Source: Lawsonella sp012842085
Lineage (GTDB): Bacteria > Actinomycetota > Actinomycetes > Mycobacteriales > Mycobacteriaceae
NCBI GenBank assembly: GCA_036749735.1
Contig: DAINXV010000001.1
Coordinates: 744,001 to 808,000 of the forward strand
Direction of reading: 5' to 3'
DNA length: 64,000 bases
A program made the position numbers and the translations under genes. The first letter of the stretch is position 1. Each line of letters starts with the position of its first letter. Under the pieces are notes generated by a model that had not been told where the DNA came from, did not search any database, and was given only the letters and a program-made list of their open reading frames with translations. This document shows, in pieces, positions 9,255 through 18,987 of this stretch.

Positions 9255-12200
9255 TGAGTGGTCTGCTACCTAGCCTCCAGGTTGAGCGTCTCCAAGAGGC
9301 ACTCACCGACTACCTCACCACCACCTTTGCTCTCACCGACAAAGAAACACGGGAAGCCGCCACCAGCTTCATCACCCACCCAACCGACGGGATCTATGTT
9401 GGCCCCTACCTCAACATAAGCATCCCGTTCGCCCAAACCGAAGACAACACCAGCGAGGTATTCGACTGGTACGAAGGGTACCCACCCTACGGGCACCAAG
9501 CGGCCGCCTACAGCCGACTTAGCAGCAAAACAAACAATCGTCCCCAACCAACCCTCGTGACCACCGGTACTGGTAGTGGTAAAACCGAGGCCTTCCTCTA
9601 CCCCATCCTCGACCACGTACTCCGCGCCAAAAAAGAAGGCATCACCGGCACCAAAGCGCTCATCATCTACCCCATGAACGCGCTTGCAGCAGACCAAGCA
9701 GACCGACTCACCGAACTACTCACTACTCAGGACCAACTCCGGCAAATCACCGCCGCCATCTACACCGGAGACCAAGACAACAGCCGTACTGCCGTCAGCC
9801 GCCGCGGACTCATCAACAACAAAGACGTCATCCGGGACAAAGCACCAGACATCCTCCTCACCAACTACAAAATGCTGGACCAACTCCTCCTCCGCCCAGC
9901 AGACGCACGCCTCTGGAAACAAAGCGCAGACAGCCTCCAATACCTAGTACTCGACGAATTCCACACCTACGATGGTGCCCAAGGCACAGACGTCGCCATG
10001 CTACTGCGGCGCCTCGGCCACACCCTCAATCAACACCGCACCAAACCCAGCCCCAGCAGCAACCCTCTTTACCCCGTCACCCCCGTAGCCACCAGTGCCA
10101 CTTTGGGTGAAGACGATCCAGACACTATGCTGCACTTCGCCGAAACGGTCTTCGGCCAACAGTTCCCAGCAGACAGCGTCATTCGGGAAACCCGCCAAAA
10201 CCAACAAGAATGGTCCAGCAAAGCACCCCTCGACTTTGCCCAACAACATGACGTCGACCCCATCACCACCCGTGCCGACGACGCCAACATTCTTATCAAA
10301 GAACACCTCCAATCAACCGACCACACTCGCGAAAACTATGGGGAAGCAGTCACCCGAGCCGTCCTCCACACCCTCTACACCCCCAGCAGAATAGGTGACA
10401 ACAGCGACGAGTGGACCACCAACCTACTCCACCCGGAAAACCTGCTCAACACGGCACGCACCCATCCCCTCATCAACAGTCTGCTGCAAATTGTACAACG
10501 CGCCGGCGGCACCATCCACATGGATGAACTCGCCCAGAAACTCTTCCCGCTCCCTCCCAGTCGCCGCGACCAAACCACGTGGGATCAAGAAGCCCGCAGC
10601 TACCTCAACTACCTACTTGCTTTCCTCTCCTACACTCGCCAACAAGCCGGCCGCGACGCCCCCAGCATCAACATTCACCTTTGGCTCCGTGAACTCAGCC
10701 GCATAGACCGCAGCGTCACCCCCACCACCCACTTCCGGTGGAAAGACGACGGCACCACCAGCGACAACGAACTGTGGCTACCAGCCCTCTACTGCCGCAG
10801 CTGTGGCCGCTCCGGATGGGGGGCCGTGCTCACACCGGGGGAAAACTCCCTCGACCTCACCTACTCCAATCCGCGTCGCGCCAGCGTCACCAAAGATGGA
10901 CGCTTCCGGGCCCTCATGAACGCACCACTGGAAGGCGAAAAACAACAAAACAACCCGGAAGAACACATCCCTGGGCTCATGTGGTTTAACAACAGTGTTG
11001 GCAGCCTCAACTTCACACCACCCAAAACCACCGACCCGGAACTAGAGGAAGGCAACATTCTGCCGGTCATCTGCGACATGAGCGCAGACGCCGAAAAACA
11101 TGCCCAAGACCAAACCTGCCCCTGCTGCGGCACCAAAGACAGCATCCGCTTCCTAGGCTCCGCCATCGCCACCCAACTCTCCGTCAACCTCAGCACCCTC
11201 TTTGGAGACGAAAACCTCGACCACAACGAGAAGAAAGCACTCGTTTTCACCGACAGTGTGCAAGACGCCGCTCACCGCGCCAGCTTTGTACAAAGCCGTA
11301 GCCACACCCTCGGGTTCCGCACCAAACTCCGCAGCAGCATCCCCGAAACCCCCACTCCACTGCCGGACATCATCCACAACATTATTAGCGGCGCCACCAC
11401 CAACTACGCCCGCTACCAGCTACTCCCACCCGACCTTGCGGCACGTAAAAACTTCAACAACTACTGGGATCCTGCCGAACAGAAAAACGGGAAAGTACCC
11501 AAAGGTACTGAACGGCTCATCGAAGACCGCATCCTCTTCGACGCGGAACTAGAATTCGGGCTCTTCGGCCGCTACGGACGCACCCTCGAAATCACCGGCA
11601 GCGCCACAGCCGAAGTCGACGTCGACAAATACGGAGACCCTGCCGAATTCGGACAGCTAGCACTCACTCACTGCCAAGAAAACAACCCCACGCAACAAAG
11701 CCTCCACAACTACGAACCCAACACACAGCACCTAGCAGCGTGGGTGCGGGGAACCGTCTACCGCATACGCATCCAAGGCGGCATCAACCACCCCTACCTG
11801 AAAGCTTTCATCAATGAAGAAGGCAACCGCTGGCGCCTATGGGGAGGACGCAACTTGAGCCGCGGAGTACCCGCATTCCCAGCCGGACGACCCACCCCCA
11901 GCTTCCCCTACACCAGCGGAAACAGACGCAAAAAGAGCGAATTCGACAATGCGCTCTCCTACCAAAGCTGGTACAGCAACTGGACCAGCACCTGCCTGGG
12001 CATCAACCGGCACGACGCCCCCGCCTACACTCGCAGCCTGCTCCACATTCTGAGTGAAAAAGGTGTCCTCAACACCCACACCACAAAAAGCGGCGCTACC
12101 GTCTACAGCCTCAAACCAGCAGACATACTTGTTGCCAGCACCCCCAGTGGGCAACCTGCAGAAGTCCTGGAATGTGACACCTGTGGCAGCATCTATCCAG

Positions 12201-15200
12201 CTGGAGACTGCAGCCTTAGCCAACTAGACGGTGCACCCTGCCACGCGCCCGACTGCATCGGCACCCTTCACCGCGCCATCACCGAACCCAACTTCTACCA
12301 AGACTTCTACAACAGCAAACACAGCCAACGCGTCATCGCCCACGAACACACCTCACTCCTCGACAATGACGAACGCAAAGAAATAGAAGACCACTTCAAA
12401 AACGAAACCAGCGCCGCCAACGCCCCCAACGTGCTGGTCGCCACCCCCACCCTAGAGATGGGCATCGATATTGGGGACCTCTCCACCGTCATGCTTTCCA
12501 GTCTTCCCAAAGGGGTCGCCAACTATCTCCAGCGCATAGGTCGCGCCGGCCGCCGCGACGGCAGCAGCCTCGCCATCACCCACGTTGCAGGCTATGGAGA
12601 AAACCTCACCAAACTGCATGAACCGCTCAACACCATTGCGGGGGAAGTCCGCCCACCAGCAACATTTCTGGATGCACAAGAAATCCTGCAACGGCAGTTC
12701 ATCGCCTACCTACTAGACAACCTGGCAGCCAACGAAGTCAACAACATCCCCAAACGTGCCAAACACATTTTCACACTCGGGGAAGGCAGCTGGCTTTACA
12801 AACTACTCGACGACCTCAAAGCCAATACCGAGAAACGAGTCGAGGTCTTCCTTGACAGCTTTGGCGACCTTTTGAGTGAAGGGGCGAAAACACACCTTCG
12901 GGAATGGACAACATTTCCCGACGATGGGAGCCTCAGCCCACTTGAGAACTATTTGCAGGACGCCATCAACCGCCACACGCTGCACATAGAACGCATCAAC
13001 GATGAGCTGCGACTCGTCGACCAGAAACTCAAAGAACTCCACAAAGAAGTAAACAACACCCCCGACAAGTCCAAAAAAGACCAGTACGCGAGTGCCCTCG
13101 CCACCCGCAAACTACTGCGCGCCCAACTCAACCGCGAAAACGTTGGGGACACCTGGATACAAGCACTCGAACGCTACGGGCTGCTGCCCAACTACACCCT
13201 GCTCGATGATGACGTCACCCTAAACGTCAGCATCAGCTGGATAGATGACAACGACGGCGACCAAACCGGCATCTTCAAATCCGACCAATTCGACTACAGC
13301 CGCAACAAGGCCACCGCCCTCTACGAACTCGCACCCGGCAGTACCTTCTATGCGAAAGGTCTCAGCATCAGCATCAACGCTGTGGACATGGGCAAAAACG
13401 GCAACGCCGTCGAACACTGGCAGATTTGTCCCGACTGCGGACATGTTGAGATCTTCCGCTCCGGTGACCACCGCGAAATGCCGGACACCTGCCCCACCTG
13501 CAACAGTCCCGCCTTCGCCGACCAAGGCCAGTCCCTCCAGGTCGTCGAAATGAAGAGCGTCTCCGCCGACATCTCGCGCGACCGCAGCTACATTGGCGAC
13601 AAAGAAGAACAACGACGCCGCAGCCACTACAGCGTGGCCGCCCTTCCCGATCTCGCACCCCAAAACGTCACCCACACCTGGCACACCAACTATGGGGACC
13701 TAGAAGTCGACTTCTTCCGCGACACCACCGTCCGGTGGCTCAACCTCGGCCGCGCCACCACCGGCAGCCAACAACGCACGTATGGTAGCAACACCTACAC
13801 CAGCGATCTATTCCGGGTCTGTCCCATCTGCGGCCAACTCGACACCTATGCTGGCGAAAACAGATTCAATGAACACCGCAGCTGGTGCCCCAACCGTGAC
13901 ACCCACGAAGAACCCACCAAAACCATCGCCATTAGCCGCACTCTCAAAACCCAGGCGGTCCTCCTCCATCTGCCCAAACAACTGCTGTGGGACACTTACG
14001 CCTATCCCTCGCTAGCTGCCGCTATCAAACTGGGATTGCGTGAAACTATTGGTGGCAGCCCAGAGCACTTGGATGTCATCACCGTGGGGGACGCGCTCAA
14101 CAATCCTGGTCACCAGGGGCTCATGATCATTGATACTGTCCCCGGGGGAACCGGCTACCTGGCAGAGTTTTCCAACCCGGAGAAAATCCATGCTGTTCTG
14201 GCGAACGCCAGGCGCATCCTGCAAGAATGCGAATGCCAAAACGATGCCCGCAACGCCTGCCACAAGTGCCTTCTTCCCTTCGCCATGGGGCTCGACGCCC
14301 AGCACGTAAGTCGCGTAACTGGGCTGAAAGCAATCAACACGCTTTTGGGCTGCGAAGCTGAAGAAGAAACACCTACCCTTGCAGACTGGGATGTCGAAGA
14401 AGGCCGCCGCAACCCGGAAGAAGTGGCAGAAGCGGAACCTGCCAGTGCCCTCGAGCAGCAATTCCACTTCGCATTTCTAAAAGAACTGCAATCCGCCAAC
14501 TGCACTGTTGACCAGGATCCTGGCCCCTACATGCCTACCGCCCGGATCATCACCGCCGGTCAGCATGAATGGATGCTGACACCCCAAGTAGATAAGGGCT
14601 ACACCAAGCCCGACTTCCAGCTGAAGCTACGCACTGGGCAGTTCCCGGCAATCAATATTTATCTAGACGGCAAAGCCTTCCATGCCAGTGTTGGCTGCAA
14701 CAACATTGACGACGACGCCATGAAACGTCAACGCATCCGGCTGGAAGACGACGAATTAGTATGGAACATCACCTACGACGATCTTAAACACTTCACCGCG
14801 GATCGAGAAGAGCTCAACCTTCCCTGGCTTACCAATATTGACCAAGCACTGCACAACCTAGATGCTCCCAGCAAGCTGCGAGGAATCCTCAAAAAAGACG
14901 CCATCAGCCAGCTCATTGAACTCATAAATCTGCCGGACATTAGCGAATGGCAGAACTATGCCAGCCGCGTCTTAGTGCACCTTCTCAACCGTGCGAAACG
15001 TGCCGGAGGAACACTGGCTGGGCATGTACAAAATGAGAGAACACCCCACCCCATCCATCTCAACCAGTTCACCAAGGATTTTCTGCTCACCCACAAAACC
15101 CCACCCCACGACAGGAGCGAAGGGGAACAATACGCCAGCTGGTACGACAACACTGGCTTTCCCGGTCTTGCCATCGGATGTGCCCTGAACGCAATTGATT

Positions 15201-15697
15201 TACGTGACCAAAACAAGCTGGCACCCACCCACATTGCTTGCACTCTCCTGCTAGATGGTTCCGATGATCAGCTTCGCGAGGATGAGGGTGCAGCGTGGCA
15301 ACAGTGGCTGCGGCTGGCCAATATTGTGGGATTCCTCGACAACACGGTTATCAGCACCCTCGCAAATGTGGACAGTGAAACCGAGCCCCTCATCTACCGT
15401 CGCGGTGAAAAACCACGCCCCATGTTCGATGTCGCGTACCAGCCGCTCATCGACGACGCCCTCGACGACGTCGAAGAAAACATGCTCAAAGAACTTGCTC
15501 GGCAGGGCCTCCCGGTACCAAAAGTTGGTGCCGAACTTTCCAACGGGGACGTCGCCGACCTGGTTTGGCCAGACCTACACATTATTAGTTTCCGGGACGA
15601 AGAATTCTGTGACCCGGAAGCCCACAAAGAGGCATGGACCATTGTTCCTTTCGACAGTGAAACCATTGCCGCCACCATCAAGGAGAAGACGCAGTAA
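9254..15697 (+). CDS. Giant SF2 helicase with DUF1998-type region and PD-(D/E)XK-like domain, DrmA-DrmB/DruE-like (defence operon gene 3)
   Basis: The protein is 2147 residues. Helicase domain 1 has GTGSGKT at 105-111, DEFH at 234-237 and SATL near 281. Helicase domain 2, about 780 residues later, has ATPTLEMGIDIGD near 1063 and QRIGRAGRRDG near 1093. Cys clusters lie in the insert (CRSCG near 514, CPCCG near 622, CDTCG near 975 with CHAPDC near 996) and after the helicase (CPDCG near 1392, CPTC, CPICG near 1523). DTVPGGTGYL followed by CECQ...CHKC near 1659-1672 is the DUF1998/MZB-type zinc signature. Near 1730-1840, ALEQQFHFAFL, KPDFQL, IYLDGKAFHA, DDDAMKRQRIR and VWNITYDDL fit a DUF559/Vsr-like PD-(D/E)XK nuclease. 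The layout resembles DISARM DrmA and DrmB fused, or Druantia DruE. Codon use is strikingly C-ending. It is coupled to both neighbours. Confidence 0.85.
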   Translation: MSGLLPSLQVERLQEALTDYLTTTFALTDKETREAATSFITHPTDGIYVGPYLNISIPFAQTEDNTSEVFDWYEGYPPYGHQAAAYSRLSSKTNNRPQPTLVTTGTGSGKTEAFLYPILDHVLRAKKEGITGTKALIIYPMNALAADQADRLTELLTTQDQLRQITAAIYTGDQDNSRTAVSRRGLINNKDVIRDKAPDILLTNYKMLDQLLLRPADARLWKQSADSLQYLVLDEFHTYDGAQGTDVAMLLRRLGHTLNQHRTKPSPSSNPLYPVTPVATSATLGEDDPDTMLHFAETVFGQQFPADSVIRETRQNQQEWSSKAPLDFAQQHDVDPITTRADDANILIKEHLQSTDHTRENYGEAVTRAVLHTLYTPSRIGDNSDEWTTNLLHPENLLNTARTHPLINSLLQIVQRAGGTIHMDELAQKLFPLPPSRRDQTTWDQEARSYLNYLLAFLSYTRQQAGRDAPSINIHLWLRELSRIDRSVTPTTHFRWKDDGTTSDNELWLPALYCRSCGRSGWGAVLTPGENSLDLTYSNPRRASVTKDGRFRALMNAPLEGEKQQNNPEEHIPGLMWFNNSVGSLNFTPPKTTDPELEEGNILPVICDMSADAEKHAQDQTCPCCGTKDSIRFLGSAIATQLSVNLSTLFGDENLDHNEKKALVFTDSVQDAAHRASFVQSRSHTLGFRTKLRSSIPETPTPLPDIIHNIISGATTNYARYQLLPPDLAARKNFNNYWDPAEQKNGKVPKGTERLIEDRILFDAELEFGLFGRYGRTLEITGSATAEVDVDKYGDPAEFGQLALTHCQENNPTQQSLHNYEPNTQHLAAWVRGTVYRIRIQGGINHPYLKAFINEEGNRWRLWGGRNLSRGVPAFPAGRPTPSFPYTSGNRRKKSEFDNALSYQSWYSNWTSTCLGINRHDAPAYTRSLLHILSEKGVLNTHTTKSGATVYSLKPADILVASTPSGQPAEVLECDTCGSIYPAGDCSLSQLDGAPCHAPDCIGTLHRAITEPNFYQDFYNSKHSQRVIAHEHTSLLDNDERKEIEDHFKNETSAANAPNVLVATPTLEMGIDIGDLSTVMLSSLPKGVANYLQRIGRAGRRDGSSLAITHVAGYGENLTKLHEPLNTIAGEVRPPATFLDAQEILQRQFIAYLLDNLAANEVNNIPKRAKHIFTLGEGSWLYKLLDDLKANTEKRVEVFLDSFGDLLSEGAKTHLREWTTFPDDGSLSPLENYLQDAINRHTLHIERINDELRLVDQKLKELHKEVNNTPDKSKKDQYASALATRKLLRAQLNRENVGDTWIQALERYGLLPNYTLLDDDVTLNVSISWIDDNDGDQTGIFKSDQFDYSRNKATALYELAPGSTFYAKGLSISINAVDMGKNGNAVEHWQICPDCGHVEIFRSGDHREMPDTCPTCNSPAFADQGQSLQVVEMKSVSADISRDRSYIGDKEEQRRRSHYSVAALPDLAPQNVTHTWHTNYGDLEVDFFRDTTVRWLNLGRATTGSQQRTYGSNTYTSDLFRVCPICGQLDTYAGENRFNEHRSWCPNRDTHEEPTKTIAISRTLKTQAVLLHLPKQLLWDTYAYPSLAAAIKLGLRETIGGSPEHLDVITVGDALNNPGHQGLMIIDTVPGGTGYLAEFSNPEKIHAVLANARRILQECECQNDARNACHKCLLPFAMGLDAQHVSRVTGLKAINTLLGCEAEEETPTLADWDVEEGRRNPEEVAEAEPASALEQQFHFAFLKELQSANCTVDQDPGPYMPTARIITAGQHEWMLTPQVDKGYTKPDFQLKLRTGQFPAINIYLDGKAFHASVGCNNIDDDAMKRQRIRLEDDELVWNITYDDLKHFTADREELNLPWLTNIDQALHNLDAPSKLRGILKKDAISQLIELINLPDISEWQNYASRVLVHLLNRAKRAGGTLAGHVQNERTPHPIHLNQFTKDFLLTHKTPPHDRSEGEQYASWYDNTGFPGLAIGCALNAIDLRDQNKLAPTHIACTLLLDGSDDQLREDEGAAWQQWLRLANIVGFLDNTVISTLANVDSETEPLIYRRGEKPRPMFDVAYQPLIDDALDDVEENMLKELARQGLPVPKVGAELSNGDVADLVWPDLHIISFRDEEFCDPEAHKEAWTIVPFDSETIAATIKEKTQ

Positions 15698-15699
15698 AC

Positions 15700-18039
15700 A
15701 TGGCAAACATTGTTATCGCCTCCCAAAACAACAACATGTCGGAGACCGACGGGTCGCTGCGCACTGCTGTCTTCAACTTCATGACCAAGCTGGCCGAAGA
15801 CCACACCACCAACGGACTCCATGTGGAGCCCATCCACCACAGTGTTGATCCCCGTGCGCGCACCGCCCGCGTCAACCAGCAATTCCGCGCAGTCCTCTTC
15901 CAGCTTGAAGACCAAGACGACGACACCCCCACCTTCGTCTACTACGGCACCTGGAACCATGATGACGCCATCGATATTGCCCGGCGCACCAGCATCAAAG
16001 TGAACCCCGTCAACGGCACTGTCGAAACCCTGGATGAGGTGACGGAGAGACGGGCGGAAGAAGACCACGAAGAATACCTTTACGCCATCCAAAAACAGAC
16101 CGAAGCCATTGAAAAGGGCATGCGGGCAGCGGATACAGCAGCACAGGAGGAGGCGAAACGCCAAAAGGAACTTGCGGAGAAGCGCAAGTACTTCGCTCTC
16201 CCCTACGACAAGGAGCAACTTACCGACAAGCTGGGACTCCCCGAGAAGCTTGCCACCCGCATTCTGGATGCGCAGTCGGAGGAAGAAGTTCTCCACATTG
16301 CCGAAAAGGATCCGATCCCGTGGCGGCAGAGTGTCATTCTTGATCTGGCGGTCAAAACCAGCATCGATGAGATCTGGCAGAAGATGCAGTTCGAGGATGT
16401 GAAACTGAGCGAAGAGGAAGCGTCCTCCGATAAGGCGATCCTGGAAGCCACCAAACGTCCCGCCAGTAAAATGCAGTTCACCTACGCCAAAAACCAGGAA
16501 GAACTGCAGCGCGTCATTGAAGGTGGAGACATGGGTGCGTGGCGTGTCTTTCTGCACCCAGAGCAGCGCCGCTACGCTGAGCGGGATTACAATGGCCCCT
16601 TCCGTTTAGTTGGTGGCGCTGGTACAGGCAAGACGGTCATACTTTTACACCGAACACAACGTTTAGCGGAAGAAGACCCACACTCACGTATTGTTCTCAC
16701 AACTTTCAATACCGCGTTAGCAGACAATCTTGGCCGAGATCTCAACACTCTTGATCCAGACCTAACTCAATCCTCGCAGCTGGGAGAAGAGGGTATCTAC
16801 ACCAAAGGTCCGGACTCCATAGCAAAATCGGTATTAACCAGCGAACACCTGAGCAACTATGTTGAGCAAGCCGGTATGAAAATACTGGGAAGCAGTAATG
16901 TTGCTAGTTTCCGAGGACGCATCTCCAACCACACCATTGGAAATGTCTGGGAAGAAGCTATCTCCCAAGCCAACGTAGAACTTGAACCACACCTCACCAA
17001 TACGACATTTCTGGAGTCGGAGTACGTGCATGTTGTGTTGGGCAACCAGATCACTAAGCTCGTGCAATATGCTCGTGTCTCTCGTGCTGGACGAGGCAGC
17101 CGGCTTGGCCGTCAACAACGCATAGATCTATGGAAAGTTTTCGAAAAATATCGGGAAAACAATATTTTTAACTACCGGTTGAGCTATCCCGAAGTGCTAG
17201 CTATAGCTGCAGAAGCACTCAAACTCTATGCTGAGGCCGAAAACGCTTACCTAGCAGACTATGTTCTGATCGACGAAGGGCAAGACCTAAGCCCTGCACA
17301 CTGGCTATTCATTCGAGCGCTGGCTGCGCCCGGAGAAAACGATATTTTCATCTGCGAAGACAACCACCAGCGCATATATAGCCATCCGATTGTGCTCAGC
17401 CGCTACGGTATTGAAACTAAAGGACGTTCCCGCACCCTCAAACTCAATTACCGAACCACTGCCGAGAACCTGCACTTCGCCCAACAAATCCTCAAAGGCG
17501 GGAACTACGTGGACATGGAGGACATTGCGGAAAGCACGGAAGGCTATGTCTCGGCCCGCTCCGGCCCCAAACCCACCATCATCCACGCCGAGGATTTGGG
17601 TGACGAGCTCGACAAGATTACCGCCGCGGTCCAGACGTGGATCGACGACCGGAAAGTCAACCCTGACACCATCGCAGTGCTCACCCGCACCACCAAACAG
17701 CAGTCGCTGTATGCGGATGGCCTTATCGATCGTGGACTCCCAGCCACCACCTCCGTCAGCCACCCCACCCCTGGCACTATTCGAGTAATGACCATGCACC
17801 GCTCCAAAGGCATGGAGTTTACGCATGTTGTGCTGCCCGGGCTTACCAAAGCCTATCTCCCCATGGGATCCATGCTGGAAGACCTTGATGAAGAGGAACA
17901 ACTCGACGCGATCCTGCGCGAACGCAGCCTCTTCTATGTGGCTGCCACCCGTGCCCGCGATAAGCTACTGCTCAGCCACTCTGGCGATCCGACAGAATTC
18001 CTGAGTGCGATAACAGCTGAAGTGGAACTGGAGAACTAA
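15700..18039 (+). CDS. UvrD/PcrA-type SF1 helicase with RelE-like N-terminal domain (defence operon gene 4)
   Basis: This 779-residue protein has SF1A helicase motifs: GGAGTGKT near 305-312, LIDEGQD near 522-528, KLNYRTT near 580, VMTMHRSKGMEFTHVV near 697 and LFYVAATRARDKL near 745. The first 110 residues look like a RelE/ParE fold: ARTARVNQQFRAVLF, then TFVYYGTWNHDDAIDIARR, the arrangement seen in toxin-like domains fused to UvrD helicases. Residues 110-270 are helical and Glu/Lys-rich. No C-terminal nuclease motif is visible. The start is two bases after the previous stop. It occupies the place where canonical DISARM has the PLD nuclease DrmC. The segment 16,600-17,460 is AT-richer than both ends of the gene, suggesting exchange. 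Confidence 0.85.
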   Translation: MANIVIASQNNNMSETDGSLRTAVFNFMTKLAEDHTTNGLHVEPIHHSVDPRARTARVNQQFRAVLFQLEDQDDDTPTFVYYGTWNHDDAIDIARRTSIKVNPVNGTVETLDEVTERRAEEDHEEYLYAIQKQTEAIEKGMRAADTAAQEEAKRQKELAEKRKYFALPYDKEQLTDKLGLPEKLATRILDAQSEEEVLHIAEKDPIPWRQSVILDLAVKTSIDEIWQKMQFEDVKLSEEEASSDKAILEATKRPASKMQFTYAKNQEELQRVIEGGDMGAWRVFLHPEQRRYAERDYNGPFRLVGGAGTGKTVILLHRTQRLAEEDPHSRIVLTTFNTALADNLGRDLNTLDPDLTQSSQLGEEGIYTKGPDSIAKSVLTSEHLSNYVEQAGMKILGSSNVASFRGRISNHTIGNVWEEAISQANVELEPHLTNTTFLESEYVHVVLGNQITKLVQYARVSRAGRGSRLGRQQRIDLWKVFEKYRENNIFNYRLSYPEVLAIAAEALKLYAEAENAYLADYVLIDEGQDLSPAHWLFIRALAAPGENDIFICEDNHQRIYSHPIVLSRYGIETKGRSRTLKLNYRTTAENLHFAQQILKGGNYVDMEDIAESTEGYVSARSGPKPTIIHAEDLGDELDKITAAVQTWIDDRKVNPDTIAVLTRTTKQQSLYADGLIDRGLPATTSVSHPTPGTIRVMTMHRSKGMEFTHVVLPGLTKAYLPMGSMLEDLDEEEQLDAILRERSLFYVAATRARDKLLLSHSGDPTEFLSAITAEVELEN

Positions 18040-18060
18040 GCGAAAGAAGCATAAAAGAAA

Positions 18061-18098
18061 CCTCCCCGGAATGGCCCTAACACTCGGGGAGGCTTCTT
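18061..18098. terminator. Terminator at the end of the defence operon
   Basis: CCTCCCCG at 18061-18068 pairs with CGGGGAGG at 18085-18092, followed by CTTCTT on the + strand and preceded by A-rich sequence. It can also serve the convergent SDR gene, whose stop is about 70 bases away. Confidence 0.7.
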
Positions 18099-18165
18099 GC
18101 GGTCGCGCTAATGCGCGAGTCTTTTCGTTACATCACACGCTTCGTGCGATTATTGCTGATGGCGG

Positions 18166-18987
18166 TTAGCGCTGCTTGTTGTGGCGCTTGGCCATCAGGC
18201 GGGTGAGAGCGCGGGGAAGCGCATTCGGCAGCAGATGCTGGTGGCTGAGGATACGTGCCTGCCAGCCCACCGGCCAGTGCACCTTGGGGCGCTTGCGAGC
18301 GCGGTCGCGAGTGGCCTTGTACACCACGTCAGCCACATCCTCCGGCACCAGGGTGAGGCCGAGAGTCTTAAAAATCGGGACGTCGACGCCGGCTTTCACG
18401 CCGTCCATCACCATGTCGGTCTTCACAAACATGGGGTTCACGTCGATGACGCGGATGCCGTACTTCATCAGCTCAATGTCGAGAGCCTCCGTCAATCCCT
18501 TAATAGCGAACTTGGCGGCGGAGTACACAGCCAGGTCGGGGGTGCCGGTGAAGGAGGCACCAGAGGAAATGTTGACGATCTGGGAATCCTTGGTGTCCTT
18601 CAGGTACGGGAGCGCAACGTGGACGCCGTTGATGCAGCCCATGACGTTCACGTCGAAGAGGGCCTTCTCATCCTCGTACTTCTGGTTTTCGAACTCGCCC
18701 ATGACGGCGACGCCCGCGTTGTTCACCAGAATGTCCAGCTGTCCGCCGGTGTGGGACATGAAGTCCTCCATGGCGGCCTTGTAGCTTTCCGGATCAGCCA
18801 CATCGACCTGACCCTGGTAGAGGTTATCCTCCACATCCTTACCCCACTCGAAGTGGCCGGAGCGGGTGTAGGCACCAACTATGTAGCCTTCCTCGAGGAA
18901 CCGTTCAGCAATTGCACGTCCAATGCCGCGGCCGGCACCGGAGATAAAAACACTTTTTCTTCTCATGCCTATGACATCTATAGGCAT
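18166..18987 (-). CDS. Short-chain dehydrogenase/reductase
   Basis: An NAD(P)-dependent oxidoreductase of the SDR superfamily; the substrate is unknown. The cofactor motif SGAGRGIG, the NNAG motif, the catalytic Ser in VNISSGAS and the YSAAK Tyr/Lys pair are all present. The family length is typical at about 273 residues. The C-terminal 50 residues are basic (RDRARKRPKVHW and ARALTRLMAKRHNKQR-like), as in mycobacterial SDRs that sit on the membrane surface. Two starts are possible: ATG at 18987, or ATG at 18966 (MRRKS). I prefer 18987, because a TAACAT -10 lies seven bases upstream and would give a leaderless transcript. Confidence 0.9.
   Translation of the reverse strand: MPIDVIGMRRKSVFISGAGRGIGRAIAERFLEEGYIVGAYTRSGHFEWGKDVEDNLYQGQVDVADPESYKAAMEDFMSHTGGQLDILVNNAGVAVMGEFENQKYEDEKALFDVNVMGCINGVHVALPYLKDTKDSQIVNISSGASFTGTPDLAVYSAAKFAIKGLTEALDIELMKYGIRVIDVNPMFVKTDMVMDGVKAGVDVPIFKTLGLTLVPEDVADVVYKATRDRARKRPKVHWPVGWQARILSHQHLLPNALPRALTRLMAKRHNKQR
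18965..18987 (-). promoter_or_regulatory. Inverted repeat at the SDR start codon, candidate operator
   Basis: Arms ATGCCTAT and ATAGGCAT are perfect complements separated by seven bases. The repeat begins at the ATG at 18987 and ends at the alternative ATG at 18966. The candidate -10 TAACAT (18995-19000 on the + strand) lies just upstream, so a bound repressor would block transcription start. No regulator gene lies next to it. Confidence 0.45.

Noticed and set aside
15394..16557. 387-codon open frame opposite the helicase junction
   Set aside because: It spans two clear sense genes and encodes no recognisable domain.
1684..18039. CRISPR array or integrase/attachment sites around the defence operon
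   Set aside because: I looked for direct repeats with spacers, tRNA-flanking repeats and recombinase genes at both ends and saw none.
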